DNA of 49,279 nucleotides, taken from the NCBI GenBank assembly GCA_010031635.1, contig RGZI01000003.1:1-49279 (forward strand), in the 5' to 3' direction. The notes under the pieces are model-generated. The model was not told where the DNA came from and ran no database searches. It saw nothing but the letters and a program-made list of their open reading frames with translations. Below are positions 1 through 9,641 of the stretch, piece by piece. The translations under genes and the position numbers were made by a program. Source of the DNA: Actinomycetota bacterium. GTDB taxonomy: Bacteria > Actinomycetota > Actinomycetes > Nanopelagicales > Nanopelagicaceae. The stretch's first letter is position 1. Each line of letters starts with the position of its first letter.

Positions 1-1
1 C

Positions 2-958
2 TCAAAGATCACCAACATCAAAGATATGTTGCCAATTCTTGAGAAAGTAATGCAATCAGGAAAGCCACTTGCAATCATCGCCGAAGATGTAGAAGGCGAA
101 GCACTTGCAACACTTGTGGTAAATAAAATTCGTGGAACTTTCCGCTCAGTTGCTGTTAAAGCTCCCGGATTTGGCGATCGCCGTAAAGCTATGTTGCAAG
201 ACATCGCAATCCTGACTGGCGCTCAAGTAGTTTCAGAAGAAGTTGGATTGAAACTTGAAGCAACCACCATGGATCTACTTGGCCGCGCTCGCAAGATTGT
301 GGTTACCAAAGATGAGACCACAATTGTTGAAGGTGCCGGAGATGCAGAGCAAATCGCAGGTCGCGTTGCACAGATTCGCGCTGAAATTGAGAAGAGCGAT
401 TCAGATTATGACCGCGAGAAGTTGCAAGAGCGCTTGGCAAAACTTGCTGGTGGAGTTGCAGTAATTAAGGCTGGAGCTGCAACTGAAGTAGAGCTAAAAG
501 AGCGTAAGCACCGCATTGAAGATGCTGTACGAAATGCAAAAGCAGCTGTTGAAGAAGGAATCGTTGCCGGTGGTGGCGTAGCTCTTCTACAAGCAGCCAA
601 AGTTGCATTTGCGAAGTTGAAATTAACTGGTGATGAAGCAACTGGTGCAAGAATTGTTGAATTAGCAGTTGAAGCGCCACTAAAGCAGATTGCAATTAAC
701 GCTGGCATGGAAGGTGGAGTTGTAGTTGAGAAAGTAAGCCACCTTGAGTCAGGGTTTGGCTTAAATGCTGCAACAGGTGAGTATGTTGACATGATCAAAG
801 CTGGAATTATTGATCCTGCCAAGGTAACTCGTTCTGCGCTGCAAAATGCCGCTTCAATCGCAGCGCTGTTCTTAACAACAGAAGCTGTAATTGCTGACAA
901 ACCTGAGCCAAAGAGTGCAGCGCCTGCAGCTCCTGGCGGCGGGGATATGGATTTCTAA
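2..958 (+). CDS. groEL: 60 kDa chaperonin GroEL, 3' part (5' end outside window)
   Basis: The reading frame is already open at base 2, where SKITNIKDM precedes the first ATG at 26, so this is the C-terminal ~318 residues of GroEL and not a gene starting at 26. GroEL is the cytoplasmic ATP-driven folding chamber that works with GroES. Visible are the apical-domain segment [17 protein letters not shown], the [11 protein letters not shown] stretch, the [10 protein letters not shown] helix and the returning equatorial domain with [15 protein letters not shown]. The Asp of IEDAVRNA matches the catalytic Asp398 of the E. coli protein. The tail ends in GGGDMDF; a Gly/Met-type or acidic tail is usual for actinobacterial GroEL. 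DUF3027 begins 7 nt after the stop. Upstream control sites such as CIRCE would lie outside the window. Confidence 0.97.
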   Translation, partial: SKITNIKDMLPILEKVMQSGKPLAIIAEDVEGEALATLVVNKIRGTFRSVAVKAPGFGDRRKAMLQDIAILTGAQVVSEEVGLKLEATTMDLLGRARKIVVTKDETTIVEGAGDAEQIAGRVAQIRAEIEKSDSDYDREKLQERLAKLAGGVAVIKAGAATEVELKERKHRIEDAVRNAKAAVEEGIVAGGGVALLQAAKVAFAKLKLTGDEATGARIVELAVEAPLKQIAINAGMEGGVVVEKVSHLESGFGLNAATGEYVDMIKAGIIDPAKVTRSALQNAASIAALFLTTEAVIADKPEPKSAAPAAPGGGDMDF

Positions 959-965
959 ATCCAAA

Positions 966-1670
966 ATGGAATTAACTGCAGATCACCTTTTAAGTAACGC
1001 GATCGAATTAGCGCGCGCAGCAGCATTTGATGAGGCGCGCGCAAGTGGTCTTCCTTATGAAGGTGAATTAGTTGGAGAACATCTAGGTGTTGAAGTTGAT
1101 GGTGAAAGATTTTTAACACATCTATTTGGAACTGGACTCTCTGGATATCGTGATTGGCGTTGGGCTGTAACACTCACTCGCGCTGATGAAGATGCGACTA
1201 GCGAAGCAACTGTTTGTGATGTTGTGTTACTACCTGGTTCAGATGCTTTGCTTGCACCGAAATGGATTCCGTATCACGAAAGAATTCAAGCTGGTGATTT
1301 AACACCTGGCGCGATTGTGCCGACATCTCACGACGATGCGCGTTTAACTCCTGGTTATGCCGCACTTCCTGGTGATGAAGAGTTGGATATGGCGCAATTA
1401 TTTGAATTGGGATTAGGAAGAGAGCGAGTCCTTTCCGCATTTGGAAGAGATGCAACAAGCCAACGTTGGTACCGCGGTGATTTTGGTCCTGAGGCCCAAA
1501 TGGCAAAAGCCGCTCCACTTCCTTGTGCTGCATGTGCATTTTTTATTCCAATGGCCGGCTCGATGCGATCCGCATTTGGAGTCTGTGCCAATGAGATCTC
1601 ACCGGCCGATGGCCATGTAGTTTCGATAGATCATGGGTGCGGCGCCCACTCACAAGCCCAAGTTATTTAA
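966..1670 (+). CDS. DUF3027 family protein
   Basis: A 234-residue cytoplasmic protein read from ATG 966, just after groEL. An upstream in-frame start would overlap the groEL end and add a stretch unlike the family. The central segment has the DUF3027 pattern: SGYRDWRWAV, then VVLLPGSDALLAPKWIPYHERIQAGDL, then DDARLTPGY. The C-terminal third carries CAACAFFIP, CAN and HGCGAHS, a Cys/His-rich region that may bind a metal. The family is restricted to actinobacteria and commonly sits near cold-shock and DUF2530 genes, as here. Its biochemical function is unknown. The family call is recognised from motif and context, not by search. Confidence 0.85.
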   Translation: MELTADHLLSNAIELARAAAFDEARASGLPYEGELVGEHLGVEVDGERFLTHLFGTGLSGYRDWRWAVTLTRADEDATSEATVCDVVLLPGSDALLAPKWIPYHERIQAGDLTPGAIVPTSHDDARLTPGYAALPGDEELDMAQLFELGLGRERVLSAFGRDATSQRWYRGDFGPEAQMAKAAPLPCAACAFFIPMAGSMRSAFGVCANEISPADGHVVSIDHGCGAHSQAQVI

Positions 1671-1805
1671 TCCAAGAGCTGGAATCAGGCTCAACTCAGC
1701 AGAAATCGAGCCAAAAAACCGCTTAGCAAGGCCGGCCCTTTTCTCGGTAAACTCATCGCCCTAGCTACTTTCCCAGCTATACCTGAACTGTTGATGGAGA
1801 TGATG
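1671..1805 (+). other. Gap between DUF3027 and cold-shock gene, probable leader
   Basis: About 135 nt without a confident gene. It contains the GGCCGGCC palindrome near 1731 followed by a short T run (weak terminator candidate), and a possible -10 TATACC near 1777-1783. The frame upstream of the cold-shock start happens to be stop-free back to the DUF3027 stop but has no ATG, GTG or TTG before 1791, so it is treated as leader, not coding. Confidence 0.4.
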
Positions 1806-2189
1806 ATGCCTACCGGTCGTGTTAAATGGTTTAGCCTTGAAAAGGGCTTTGGTTTCATCGCATCTGAAGAGGGTGATGATGTCTTTCTTCCAGCAACTTC
1901 ACTTCCTTCGGGAGTAACAAGTGTGAAACCAGGCACCCGACTTGAATTCGGCGTTGCTGATGGTCGTCGTGGACCCCAAGCACTTTCAGTCAGCATTATC
2001 GAAGCACCTCCATCGCTAGTAGCGAGCTCAAGAATTAACCCTGATGATTTAGCGGCGATCATTGAAGACGCGATAAAGATTTTAGATCGCGTCGGAAATG
2101 GATTACGTCATGGCCGTCATCCATCAACGAGTGAAGCTGAGCGATTAGGAAAAGTGTTGCGCGGTATTGCAGATCAGATAGAAGCTTAA
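1806..2189 (+). CDS. Cold-shock-domain protein with C-terminal extension
   Basis: Residues 1-67 form a cold-shock domain (nucleic-acid-binding OB fold). RNP1 is seen as KGFGFIA and RNP2 as DVFLPA, where the usual DVFVH is altered. The remaining ~60 residues (PDDLAAIIEDAIKILDRVGNGLRHGRHP) are the helical extension found in the 127-residue actinobacterial CspB-like group, so the length is normal at 127. Of the clustered ATGs at 1794, 1800, 1803 and 1806, the last is preferred: GGAG at 1796-1799 is 6 nt upstream and the protein then begins MPTGRVKWF like its relatives. Likely role is RNA chaperone or single-strand binding. It ends 6 nt before the convergent DUF2530 gene. Confidence 0.93.
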   Translation: MPTGRVKWFSLEKGFGFIASEEGDDVFLPATSLPSGVTSVKPGTRLEFGVADGRRGPQALSVSIIEAPPSLVASSRINPDDLAAIIEDAIKILDRVGNGLRHGRHPSTSEAERLGKVLRGIADQIEA

Positions 2190-2195
2190 ATTTAG

Positions 2196-2399
2196 TTAAT
2201 TTATTTTTCGTTTTTTGATTGCATGTAAACCGTATAAACCAAGCGCAACACCGATCACGCTAGTTATTGCCCAATGTCCATATTTATCATTTGTTAATTG
2301 CAAAATAAGGGCGCCAACAAAAATAATTGTCCAGATAGTGATACCAATCTTCACCACCTGTTCATCTTTTAGTTGCATAAGGCTATTGTAGGAGGACAT
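2196..2399 (-). CDS. DUF2530-like small membrane protein
   Basis: A 67-residue protein with two predicted transmembrane helices: about residues 17-35 (IGITIWTIIFVGALILQL) and 43-60 (HWAITSVIGVALGLYGLHAI), ending in a basic KKRKIN tail. Size, two-helix layout and position beside cold-shock, DUF3027 and MFS genes match actinobacterial DUF2530. Function is unknown. The start is uncertain: ATG at 2399 has no clear ribosome-binding site, and an internal ATG (MQLKDEQ) about 21 nt later is an alternative. The 5' end lies against the ribosome-binding region of the divergent MFS gene, so the two share a promoter region. Confidence 0.65.
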   Translation of the reverse strand: MSSYNSLMQLKDEQVVKIGITIWTIIFVGALILQLTNDKYGHWAITSVIGVALGLYGLHAIKKRKIN

Positions 2400-2426
2400 A
2401 TAGAAATACCCAGAGACATTCAGAGA

Positions 2427-3686
2427 ATGCGTGGCGAGAAGTTGACGAAGCCTTTAGGAACTTTCCGCTGCTTTAAGCACAGAAATTTTCGGATCTTCTT
2501 CATTGCCAGTTTTTTCTCAAATATAGGCACATGGGTACAGCGGATTGCACAGGACTGGCTTGTACTTGAATTAACCCATAACGCATTTCAGCTAGGGATT
2601 GTTACTGGTTTGCAATCTATTCCATTTATATTTTTTTCGAGTTTTGGTGGAAAACTGGCTGACAGATTCCCCAAACGCAAGTTATTAATTATTGCTAATT
2701 CAACTGTCGCATTATGGGCGTTAATTCTTGGGATACTTGTGATTTCTGGCAATGTGCAGATCTGGCATGTGTACATAATTGCGTTACTACTAGGCATCTC
2801 AAGTTCGATTGAAGCCCCAATTGCACAATCATTTATAACCCAGATAGTCCCTCCTGAAGATATGGCCAATGCGATTAGTTTACGAGCTGTGAATTTTAAT
2901 TCTGCCAGATTAATTGGACCTGCAATATCTGGATTTATGATCAGTGCCTTTGGGACTGGGCCTTCTTTTATCTTTAATTCTTGTTCTTTCGTTTTTATAT
3001 TAAGTGCGTTAACTTTTATGAGTACTGGAGGAATCAGAGAACTAAATCCGGAACAAGGTAAAGTTTATATTCGCGAAGCAATTGATTACATCCGAGCAAG
3101 ACCTGACTTAAAAGCATTAATGTTGTTAACTTTCTTTTTTGCAACTTTTGGATTCAATCCAGAGTTATTTAGCGCGACAATGGCTACTATGGCTTTTGGC
3201 AAAGATGCAAAAGAGTTTGGTCTTTTAGGAAGTTGCATCGCAGTAGGTTCATTGTCTGGTTCCTTGCTTGCAGCTAAATTGGAATGGAAGCCGGGCACAA
3301 GGCGGGTAATTGCCTGTTCAATTGGCTTTGGAATCGCGCTGATGATTGGCTCTCTTGCACCCTCGTACACTTTGTATGCCATCGCTTTGCCATTATTTGG
3401 TGCAGGAATGCTGACAACTGGAATCGCCGCAAACAGAACGGCTCAATTAGGTAGTGATCCACTAATTCGTGGGCGAGTAATGGGAATCTATTTCACGATC
3501 TTTATGGGTGGAACTCCTATAGGTGCGCCATTTATCGGATGGTTAGCTGAGATTTTTGGACCAAGACAAGCCTTAATAACAGCCGGATTAATTGTAGTTG
3601 TTGGCTCAATATTTGTTTCTTGGCGCTTTCGAGGTCGACTTGAACCCCCTGAAGATGTTTCCATTGAGGCAACTTTTAACAAATAA
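2427..3686 (+). CDS. MFS exporter, first of two tandem paralogues
   Basis: An inner-membrane transporter of about 419 residues with roughly 12 transmembrane segments. The N-terminus FKHRNFRIFFIASFFSNIGTW, then AQDWLVLELT and GGKLADRFPKRK, are typical of the MFS_3 / EntS-like (transmembrane secretion effector) group, which exports small molecules, siderophores or drugs. The substrate cannot be read from sequence. Candidate starts are ATG 2427 (used), TTG 2442 closer to the conserved region, and a TTG at 2373 that would overlap the divergent DUF2530 gene; a strong AGGAGG lies at 2390-2395, too far from 2427 to be decisive. A close paralogue follows after 26 nt. Confidence 0.85.
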   Translation: MRGEKLTKPLGTFRCFKHRNFRIFFIASFFSNIGTWVQRIAQDWLVLELTHNAFQLGIVTGLQSIPFIFFSSFGGKLADRFPKRKLLIIANSTVALWALILGILVISGNVQIWHVYIIALLLGISSSIEAPIAQSFITQIVPPEDMANAISLRAVNFNSARLIGPAISGFMISAFGTGPSFIFNSCSFVFILSALTFMSTGGIRELNPEQGKVYIREAIDYIRARPDLKALMLLTFFFATFGFNPELFSATMATMAFGKDAKEFGLLGSCIAVGSLSGSLLAAKLEWKPGTRRVIACSIGFGIALMIGSLAPSYTLYAIALPLFGAGMLTTGIAANRTAQLGSDPLIRGRVMGIYFTIFMGGTPIGAPFIGWLAEIFGPRQALITAGLIVVVGSIFVSWRFRGRLEPPEDVSIEATFNK

Positions 3687-3712
3687 ATATTAAAGATCAG
3701 AATGGATAAAAC

Positions 3713-4966
3713 TTGGTAAAAGAATCTATCTTGAGTGGATCTCTTCGATCATTCCGTCATAAAAACTTTCGCTTATGGTTTTTTGCTAGTTTTTTGGGAA
3801 ATATGGGAACTTGGGCCCAGCGAATTGCTCAATATTGGCTGGTTCTTGAATTAACCGATGATGCATTTCAGTTAGGCATTGTTGCCGGATTGCAATCATT
3901 TCCATACATAATCCTTTCAAGCTTCGGTGGAAAACTAGCAGATAGATTTTCAATGCGAAAAATGATTATTTGCTTAAATTTAAGTGCCTCGCTGTGGGCA
4001 GCCATACTCGGGACACTTGTGATTTCTGGAAATGCGCAAATTTGGCATGTTTACATAATCGCTACATTGCTTGGCATTTCAAGTGCTATTGAATCTCCAA
4101 TAACTCAATCTTTCTTAACCCAATTAGTTTCACCTGAAGATATCTCCAACTCAATAAGCCTAAGGTCAGTGAATTTTAATACGGCCCGACTATTTGGTCC
4201 CGCAGTTTCTGGATTTATGATTAATGCTTTTGGAACGGGACCTTCCTTTTTATTTAATTCTATTTCATTTGTATTTGTAATTTCAGCTCTGGCATTAATG
4301 AAGAAAGAGGATATTTCTAAAGTTAATCCACTGAGAGAAAAAGTTTATATAAAAGAGGCGATTGAATACATTAAAGCTAGGCCAGATCTAAAAGCATTAC
4401 TATTGGTGGTTTTTTGCTTTGGAACTTTTGCTGCGCTCCCTGAACTCTTTAGCGCGACAATGGCTACTAAAGTATTTGATAAAAATGCATTAGATTTTGG
4501 TATTTTAGGAAGTTGCATCGCAATTGGTTCTATTTCTGGATCGGTACTTGCAACCAAATTTGAGTGGAAACCATCCACTAGAAGTGTGATTATGTGTACG
4601 TGCTGGTGGGGAGTAGCGATAATCATCTCTTCATTAGCCCCAACATATTATTTGTACGCATTAATTCTTCCTGCGTATGGAGCCATAATGTTAATTACTG
4701 GAATTTCAGCTCTAAGAACAGCACAGTTGGGAATTGATGCAGCAATCAGGGGACGGATTATGGGGATCTATATTTCGGTTTCCATGGGTGGAGTTGTCTT
4801 TGGAGCTCCACTGATTGGATGGGTCACGGAATTTTTTGGACCTCGGCAGGCTGTGTCCAGTGGCGGAATTCTGACAATATTTGGGTCGACATTTGTATAT
4901 TTTCGCTATCGCGGCCGACTGGAAGCACCAGAAGATCTATCAATTGGTGCCACACTAGGCAAATAA
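3713..4966 (+). CDS. MFS exporter, second tandem paralogue
   Basis: A 417-residue transporter closely similar along its whole length to the preceding gene: shared FRHKNFRLWF, NMGTWAQRIAQYWLVLELT, GGKLADR, ISGNAQIWHVYIIA and RARPDLKAL/KARPDLKAL stretches and the same RLEAPEDLSIGAT ending. This is the signature of a tandem duplication followed by divergence. It has ~12 membrane helices of the MFS_3 type. The start is TTG 3713 with no strong ribosome-binding site. An ATG at 3702 lies in another frame and stops at once. Only 26 nt separate the paralogues, so they are probably co-transcribed. Substrate unknown. Confidence 0.86.
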   Translation: MVKESILSGSLRSFRHKNFRLWFFASFLGNMGTWAQRIAQYWLVLELTDDAFQLGIVAGLQSFPYIILSSFGGKLADRFSMRKMIICLNLSASLWAAILGTLVISGNAQIWHVYIIATLLGISSAIESPITQSFLTQLVSPEDISNSISLRSVNFNTARLFGPAVSGFMINAFGTGPSFLFNSISFVFVISALALMKKEDISKVNPLREKVYIKEAIEYIKARPDLKALLLVVFCFGTFAALPELFSATMATKVFDKNALDFGILGSCIAIGSISGSVLATKFEWKPSTRSVIMCTCWWGVAIIISSLAPTYYLYALILPAYGAIMLITGISALRTAQLGIDAAIRGRIMGIYISVSMGGVVFGAPLIGWVTEFFGPRQAVSSGGILTIFGSTFVYFRYRGRLEAPEDLSIGATLGK

Positions 4967-5030
4967 CCATTAGAGATGGTTAGAATTGAATACACTCAAG
5001 GAACGCTAAGAAAATAACTTTGGAGTTGAA

Positions 5031-5138
5031 ATGGCTAACAAGGAACAAAAAAGCAATGCGAACCAGAAAAAGGAACCAAAGCTTTCGCTAAAAGAGAAGC
5101 GTTTGAAGAAGCAAGAAAAACAATCCAAGAAGGATTAA
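5031..5138 (+). CDS. Small basic protein, 35 residues
   Basis: A short ORF starting MANKEQKSNANQKKE and rich in Lys and Glu, with SLKEKRLKKQEKQ at the end. ATG 5031 has a GGAG ribosome-binding site at 5022-5025 with 5 nt spacing, which is better than for many longer genes here. It fills the only free space between the MFS pair and serC. Tiny Lys-rich proteins ending in a LKEKR-type helix are common in actinobacteria but uncharacterised; a nucleic-acid-associated role is possible but not shown. No membrane segment and no cysteine. Confidence 0.55.
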   Translation: MANKEQKSNANQKKEPKLSLKEKRLKKQEKQSKKD

Positions 5139-5143
5139 TTTTC

Positions 5144-5224
5144 TTAAAGGCCACCAATTGCGATAAGGCCGAGCAGAGCGATAAGAATCACCAATGAGGT
5201 TATGCGACGAGCGCGGGGACTCAA
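5144..5224 (-). CDS. Possible single-helix membrane peptide downstream of serC
   Basis: A 26-residue ORF from TTG 5224: MSPRARRITS followed by a pure hydrophobic helix (LVILIALLGLIAIGGL). It lies in the same frame as serC, two codons after the serC stop, so read-through would attach a basic-plus-transmembrane tail to SerC. The composition (positive residues then a helix) is membrane-protein-like and unlike random DNA. No good ribosome-binding site is visible. Translation could be by coupling to serC. Uncertain, but worth keeping as a candidate. Confidence 0.35.
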   Translation of the reverse strand: MSPRARRITSLVILIALLGLIAIGGL

Positions 5225-5227
5225 CTC

Positions 5228-6355
<1,128 letters not shown>

Positions 6356-6369
6356 CTACCGATGAATTG

Positions 6370-7050
6370 TTATGGGGCGAGACGAGTTAATTGCCACTTT
6401 TTATTTGGATCTAATGTGTAGCGCAGGCGATCGTGGAGCCGTGAGTAACGCCCCTGCCAAAATTCAATTGAGTGGGGCACAACACAGTAACCGCCCCAAT
6501 TTGGCGGAAGAGGCACAGTGCTGCCCTCCGGATATTTAGCGGCGATCTCATCCCAATTTTTCTGCAAGCTTTCCCGGCCAGCAATTACTTCGGATTGGTT
6601 ACTGGCCCAGGCACCAATTTGGCTAGACCAAGGTCGAGTAGAAAAGTAATCCGCAGATTCAGCATTACTAACTTTTGTTGCAGTACCCAAAACAATTACC
6701 TGTCGTTCCATTGGAAACCAAGGAAAAGTCAGGCTGACATTTTGATTTTGGCTGATCTCTTTACCCTTATCTGATTCGTAATTGGAGTAAAAAACAAAAC
6801 CAGTTTGGCTGACCTCTTTAAGCAGAACCGAACGCGACTTGGGCTGATCGCCCGCGATAGTTCCGAGCACCATCGCATTTGCTTCCACCACATATGGATT
6901 CTCAGCGGCGGCTGTGAGCCAGATCTCAAATTGAGTGATGGGGTTTGGATTGGCATCACTCTCACTTAGCCCTAATTCGCCGTATGAACGGCGCATCGCC
7001 CTGATTTCATCCCGATCCATTGGAGTATTAGAGCAGGTGGCTGACCTCAT
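6370..7050 (-). CDS. pdxH: Pyridoxamine/pyridoxine 5'-phosphate oxidase
   Basis: A 226-residue (or 216 from the internal ATG at 7020) FMN flavoprotein oxidising PNP/PMP to PLP. The family signatures are present: SRSVLLKEV, GFVFYSNYESDKGKEI (FMN phosphate and substrate contacts), FPWFPMERQV, and the C-terminal FWQGRYSRLHDRLRY with its conserved Arg-x-His pair. The ATG at 7020 gives MDRDEIRAMRRSYGELGL, the usual family start, so 7020 may be the true start; neither ATG has a clear ribosome-binding site. Divergent from citrate synthase, an order (serC-pdxH / citrate synthase) that is common in actinobacteria. Confidence 0.95.
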   Translation of the reverse strand: MRSATCSNTPMDRDEIRAMRRSYGELGLSESDANPNPITQFEIWLTAAAENPYVVEANAMVLGTIAGDQPKSRSVLLKEVSQTGFVFYSNYESDKGKEISQNQNVSLTFPWFPMERQVIVLGTATKVSNAESADYFSTRPWSSQIGAWASNQSEVIAGRESLQKNWDEIAAKYPEGSTVPLPPNWGGYCVVPHSIEFWQGRYSRLHDRLRYTLDPNKKWQLTRLAP

Positions 7051-7163
7051 AGCGAGTCGAGAAGTACTGGCTAAATTTATGAATAGTTGGGTAAGAGGGG
7101 CAGAATAAGCGAGTGGACATCGGCTCAGCGCCGGTGACTTTTACTTAAGGGGTTAGGAATCTC

Positions 7164-8276
7164 ATGAGCGAATTCAAACCAGGTCTTGAAGGTGTTATTG
7201 CATTTGAATCAGAGATTGCTGAGCCCGATAAAGAGGGAAGTGCGCTGCGCTACCGCGGTGTTGATATTGAAGATTTAGTTGGTCGAGTTACTTTTGGAAA
7301 TGCTTGGGGCTTACTAGTTGATGATGAGTTTAATCCAGGGCTTCCACCAGCAGAACCTTTTCCACTGCCAGTTCACTCCGGTGATGTTCGTGTAGATGTG
7401 CAATCAGCAATTGCAATGTTGGCACCGGCTTGGGGATTTAAACCACTTTTAGATATCACTGATGAAGAAGCTCGTAGCAACCTTGCTCGCGCATCTGTAA
7501 TGGTTTTGTCATACGTTGCACAATCTGCCCGCGGAACTTGGCAGCCAATGGTTCCTCAATCTGAAGTTGATAAAGCACACACAGTTGTCGAGCGCATGAT
7601 GATCCGTTGGCGCGGTGAGCCAGATCCAAAACATGTACGAGCAATTGATGCATATTTTGTTTCTGCAGCAGAACACGGAATGAATGCTTCTACATTTACA
7701 GCTCGTGTTATTGCTTCAACAGGTGCTGATGTTGCCGCAGCTTTGTCAGGTGCGATTGGTGCGATGTCAGGCCCACTTCATGGCGGTGCACCTTCACGTG
7801 TTTTACATATGATTGAAGGCGTAGAAAAGACTGGCGATGCACGTAAATATGTAAAAGATTTGATGGATCGCGGCGAACGTTTAATGGGCTTTGGTCATCG
7901 GGTTTATCGTGCTGAAGATCCACGCGCACGTACATTGCGTCGCACTGCTGAAGAGTTAGGTGCTCCTCGTTACCAAGTTGCACTTGCTCTTGAAGAAGCA
8001 GCGCTCGCCGAACTTAAAGAACGTCATCCAGATCGAGTACTCGCAACAAATGTTGAGTTCTGGGCTGCGATCATCCTTGATTTCGCTGAAGTGCCAGGAC
8101 CACTATTTACCTCAATGTTTACTGCTGCACGTACCGCTGGATGGAGTGCACATATCCTTGAGCAAAAGCGAACTGGTCGCTTAGTACGTCCGTCAGCGAC
8201 TTACATTGGCAAAGCTCCTCGCAAGCCAGAAGATGTAAAAGGCTGGGATCAAAGCGTAATTTCGTTGCACGCCTAA
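7164..8276 (+). CDS. citA: Citrate synthase 2-type (CitA-like)
   Basis: A 370-residue cytoplasmic enzyme condensing acetyl-CoA and oxaloacetate to citrate. Substrate and catalytic histidines are seen as EHGMNAST (His171), GPLHGGAPS (His206) and MGFGHRVYR (His245). The catalytic acid that is Asp in classical enzymes aligns with the Glu of TNVEFW (Glu298), as in my recollection of the actinobacterial citrate synthase 2 branch. The C-terminal EQKRTGRLVRPSA is the CoA and substrate-binding arginine region. The shorter length compared with the ~430-residue hexameric type fits this branch. ATG 7164 follows AAGGGG and AGGA. The photolyase follows after 15 nt. Confidence 0.94.
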   Translation: MSEFKPGLEGVIAFESEIAEPDKEGSALRYRGVDIEDLVGRVTFGNAWGLLVDDEFNPGLPPAEPFPLPVHSGDVRVDVQSAIAMLAPAWGFKPLLDITDEEARSNLARASVMVLSYVAQSARGTWQPMVPQSEVDKAHTVVERMMIRWRGEPDPKHVRAIDAYFVSAAEHGMNASTFTARVIASTGADVAAALSGAIGAMSGPLHGGAPSRVLHMIEGVEKTGDARKYVKDLMDRGERLMGFGHRVYRAEDPRARTLRRTAEELGAPRYQVALALEEAALAELKERHPDRVLATNVEFWAAIILDFAEVPGPLFTSMFTAARTAGWSAHILEQKRTGRLVRPSATYIGKAPRKPEDVKGWDQSVISLHA

Positions 8277-8291
8277 GGGATATTTAAGCTA

Positions 8292-9641
8292 ATGCCAAAA
8301 ACTTCAATATTTTGGTTTCGACGCGATTTGCGCATCTCTGATAATCCTGCGTTGTTAGCAGCATTAGCTGAAGGCGATGAAGTATTGCCGATTTTTATTG
8401 TAGATCAGGCAATCGCAGATCGTGCTGGTAGTTTTAGGCGCTCTTATTTAGCAAGTGCATTGAAAAACCTAGACAAAACCCTTGCTGGGAATTTGCAAGT
8501 TTTTAATGGAGACGCAGTAGAAATTTTGCAAAATGTCACAAAAAAATACGATGCAACTTCAATTCATTGTGCCCAACAGTATGCACCTTACGGAGTTGCG
8601 TTGGAAAAAAGAATTTCTGACAGTGGAATCAAATTAGATTTCACTGGTTGTGATTATGCAGTTGATCCGGGGAAAGTCCGTAAACCTGATGGAACTCCCT
8701 ACAAGGTTTACACTCCATTTTTTAAAGCATGGAGCGCTATTGGTTGGGAGCGCCCATACAACGCACCAAAATCTCCAAAATGGGTCAACACAAAAGCTGC
8801 AGAACGGTATTTTCCAGATTGGGACCTAACAGCAAAAACGGAGACTTTTGAAGTTGGTTCAGATATTGCACTTGAAAAATGGAATAAATTTTTTAAAGAA
8901 CCAATAAATTCTTATAATCACAATCGAAATTTTCCAGGAATAAAAGGAACAAGTGGAATGAGTCCACATTTGCGGTGGGGAGAGGTACATCCAAGAACTT
9001 TGTTGGCCAATTTAAATAATAGTGCGGATCAAGAGGTGTATCGCAAAGAGATTGCTTGGCGAGAATTTTATGCTGATGTTCTGCACCATAATCCGCATAC
9101 TTCTCGTGAATATTTAAATCCACAATTTACCAAGATGCGCTATGAAAAACCTGGTAAAAAATTTGAAGCTTGGTGTGAAGGCAAAACCGGATTCCCATTT
9201 GTAGATGCAGGAATGCGACAACTTAGACAAACAGGATGGATGCATAATCGGGTACGAATGGTTGTTGCTTCATTTCTAGCTAAGGATTTGCATATTGAAT
9301 GGCAACATGGTGCGAATTTCTTTATGCAATATTTAATTGATAATGATGTCGCTTCAAATTCACATGGATGGCAATGGACTGCAGGTTGCGGAACTGATGC
9401 CTCTCCTTATTACCGTATTTTCAACCCCATTGAACAGGGCAAAAGGTTTGACCCTGAAGGTGATTACATTAGAAAATATGTACCTGAACTCGCTCATCTA
9501 ACTGGCTCAGATATTCATGAACCTTGGCTCTACCTTGATGGATATTCAGGTGGATATGTAGAGCGAATCGTGGATCATGCAACTGAAAGACTTGAATCTC
9601 TAGCGCGGTTAGAAGAAATTAAAGTTGGCCCGCGCCTTTAA
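8292..9641 (+). CDS. phrB: Deoxyribodipyrimidine photolyase (CPD class I type)
   Basis: A 449-residue flavoenzyme that splits UV-induced cyclobutane pyrimidine dimers with blue light. The N-terminal α/β antenna domain begins IFWFRRDLRISDNPALLAAL. The C-terminal FAD domain shows WREFYADVLHHNP, FPFVDAGMRQLRQTGWMHNRVRMVVASFL, and SHGWQWTAGCGTDASPYYRIFNP, which supply FAD contacts and electron-transfer tryptophans. Full length. It is 15 nt behind citrate synthase and probably co-transcribed. The last 23 nt overlap the convergent diguanylate cyclase gene. A photolyase fits a sunlit aquatic habitat, which is an inference. Confidence 0.95.
   Translation: MPKTSIFWFRRDLRISDNPALLAALAEGDEVLPIFIVDQAIADRAGSFRRSYLASALKNLDKTLAGNLQVFNGDAVEILQNVTKKYDATSIHCAQQYAPYGVALEKRISDSGIKLDFTGCDYAVDPGKVRKPDGTPYKVYTPFFKAWSAIGWERPYNAPKSPKWVNTKAAERYFPDWDLTAKTETFEVGSDIALEKWNKFFKEPINSYNHNRNFPGIKGTSGMSPHLRWGEVHPRTLLANLNNSADQEVYRKEIAWREFYADVLHHNPHTSREYLNPQFTKMRYEKPGKKFEAWCEGKTGFPFVDAGMRQLRQTGWMHNRVRMVVASFLAKDLHIEWQHGANFFMQYLIDNDVASNSHGWQWTAGCGTDASPYYRIFNPIEQGKRFDPEGDYIRKYVPELAHLTGSDIHEPWLYLDGYSGGYVERIVDHATERLESLARLEEIKVGPRL

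Noticed and set aside
406-900. 164-codon minus-strand frame inside groEL
   Set aside because: Antisense shadow of highly conserved GroEL coding sequence; no ribosome-binding site or recognisable motif.
1671-1805. Stop-free extension upstream of the cold-shock gene that could fuse it to DUF3027
   Set aside because: No usable start codon before 1791, a stop separates it from DUF3027, and the protein from ATG 1806 has the normal family length.
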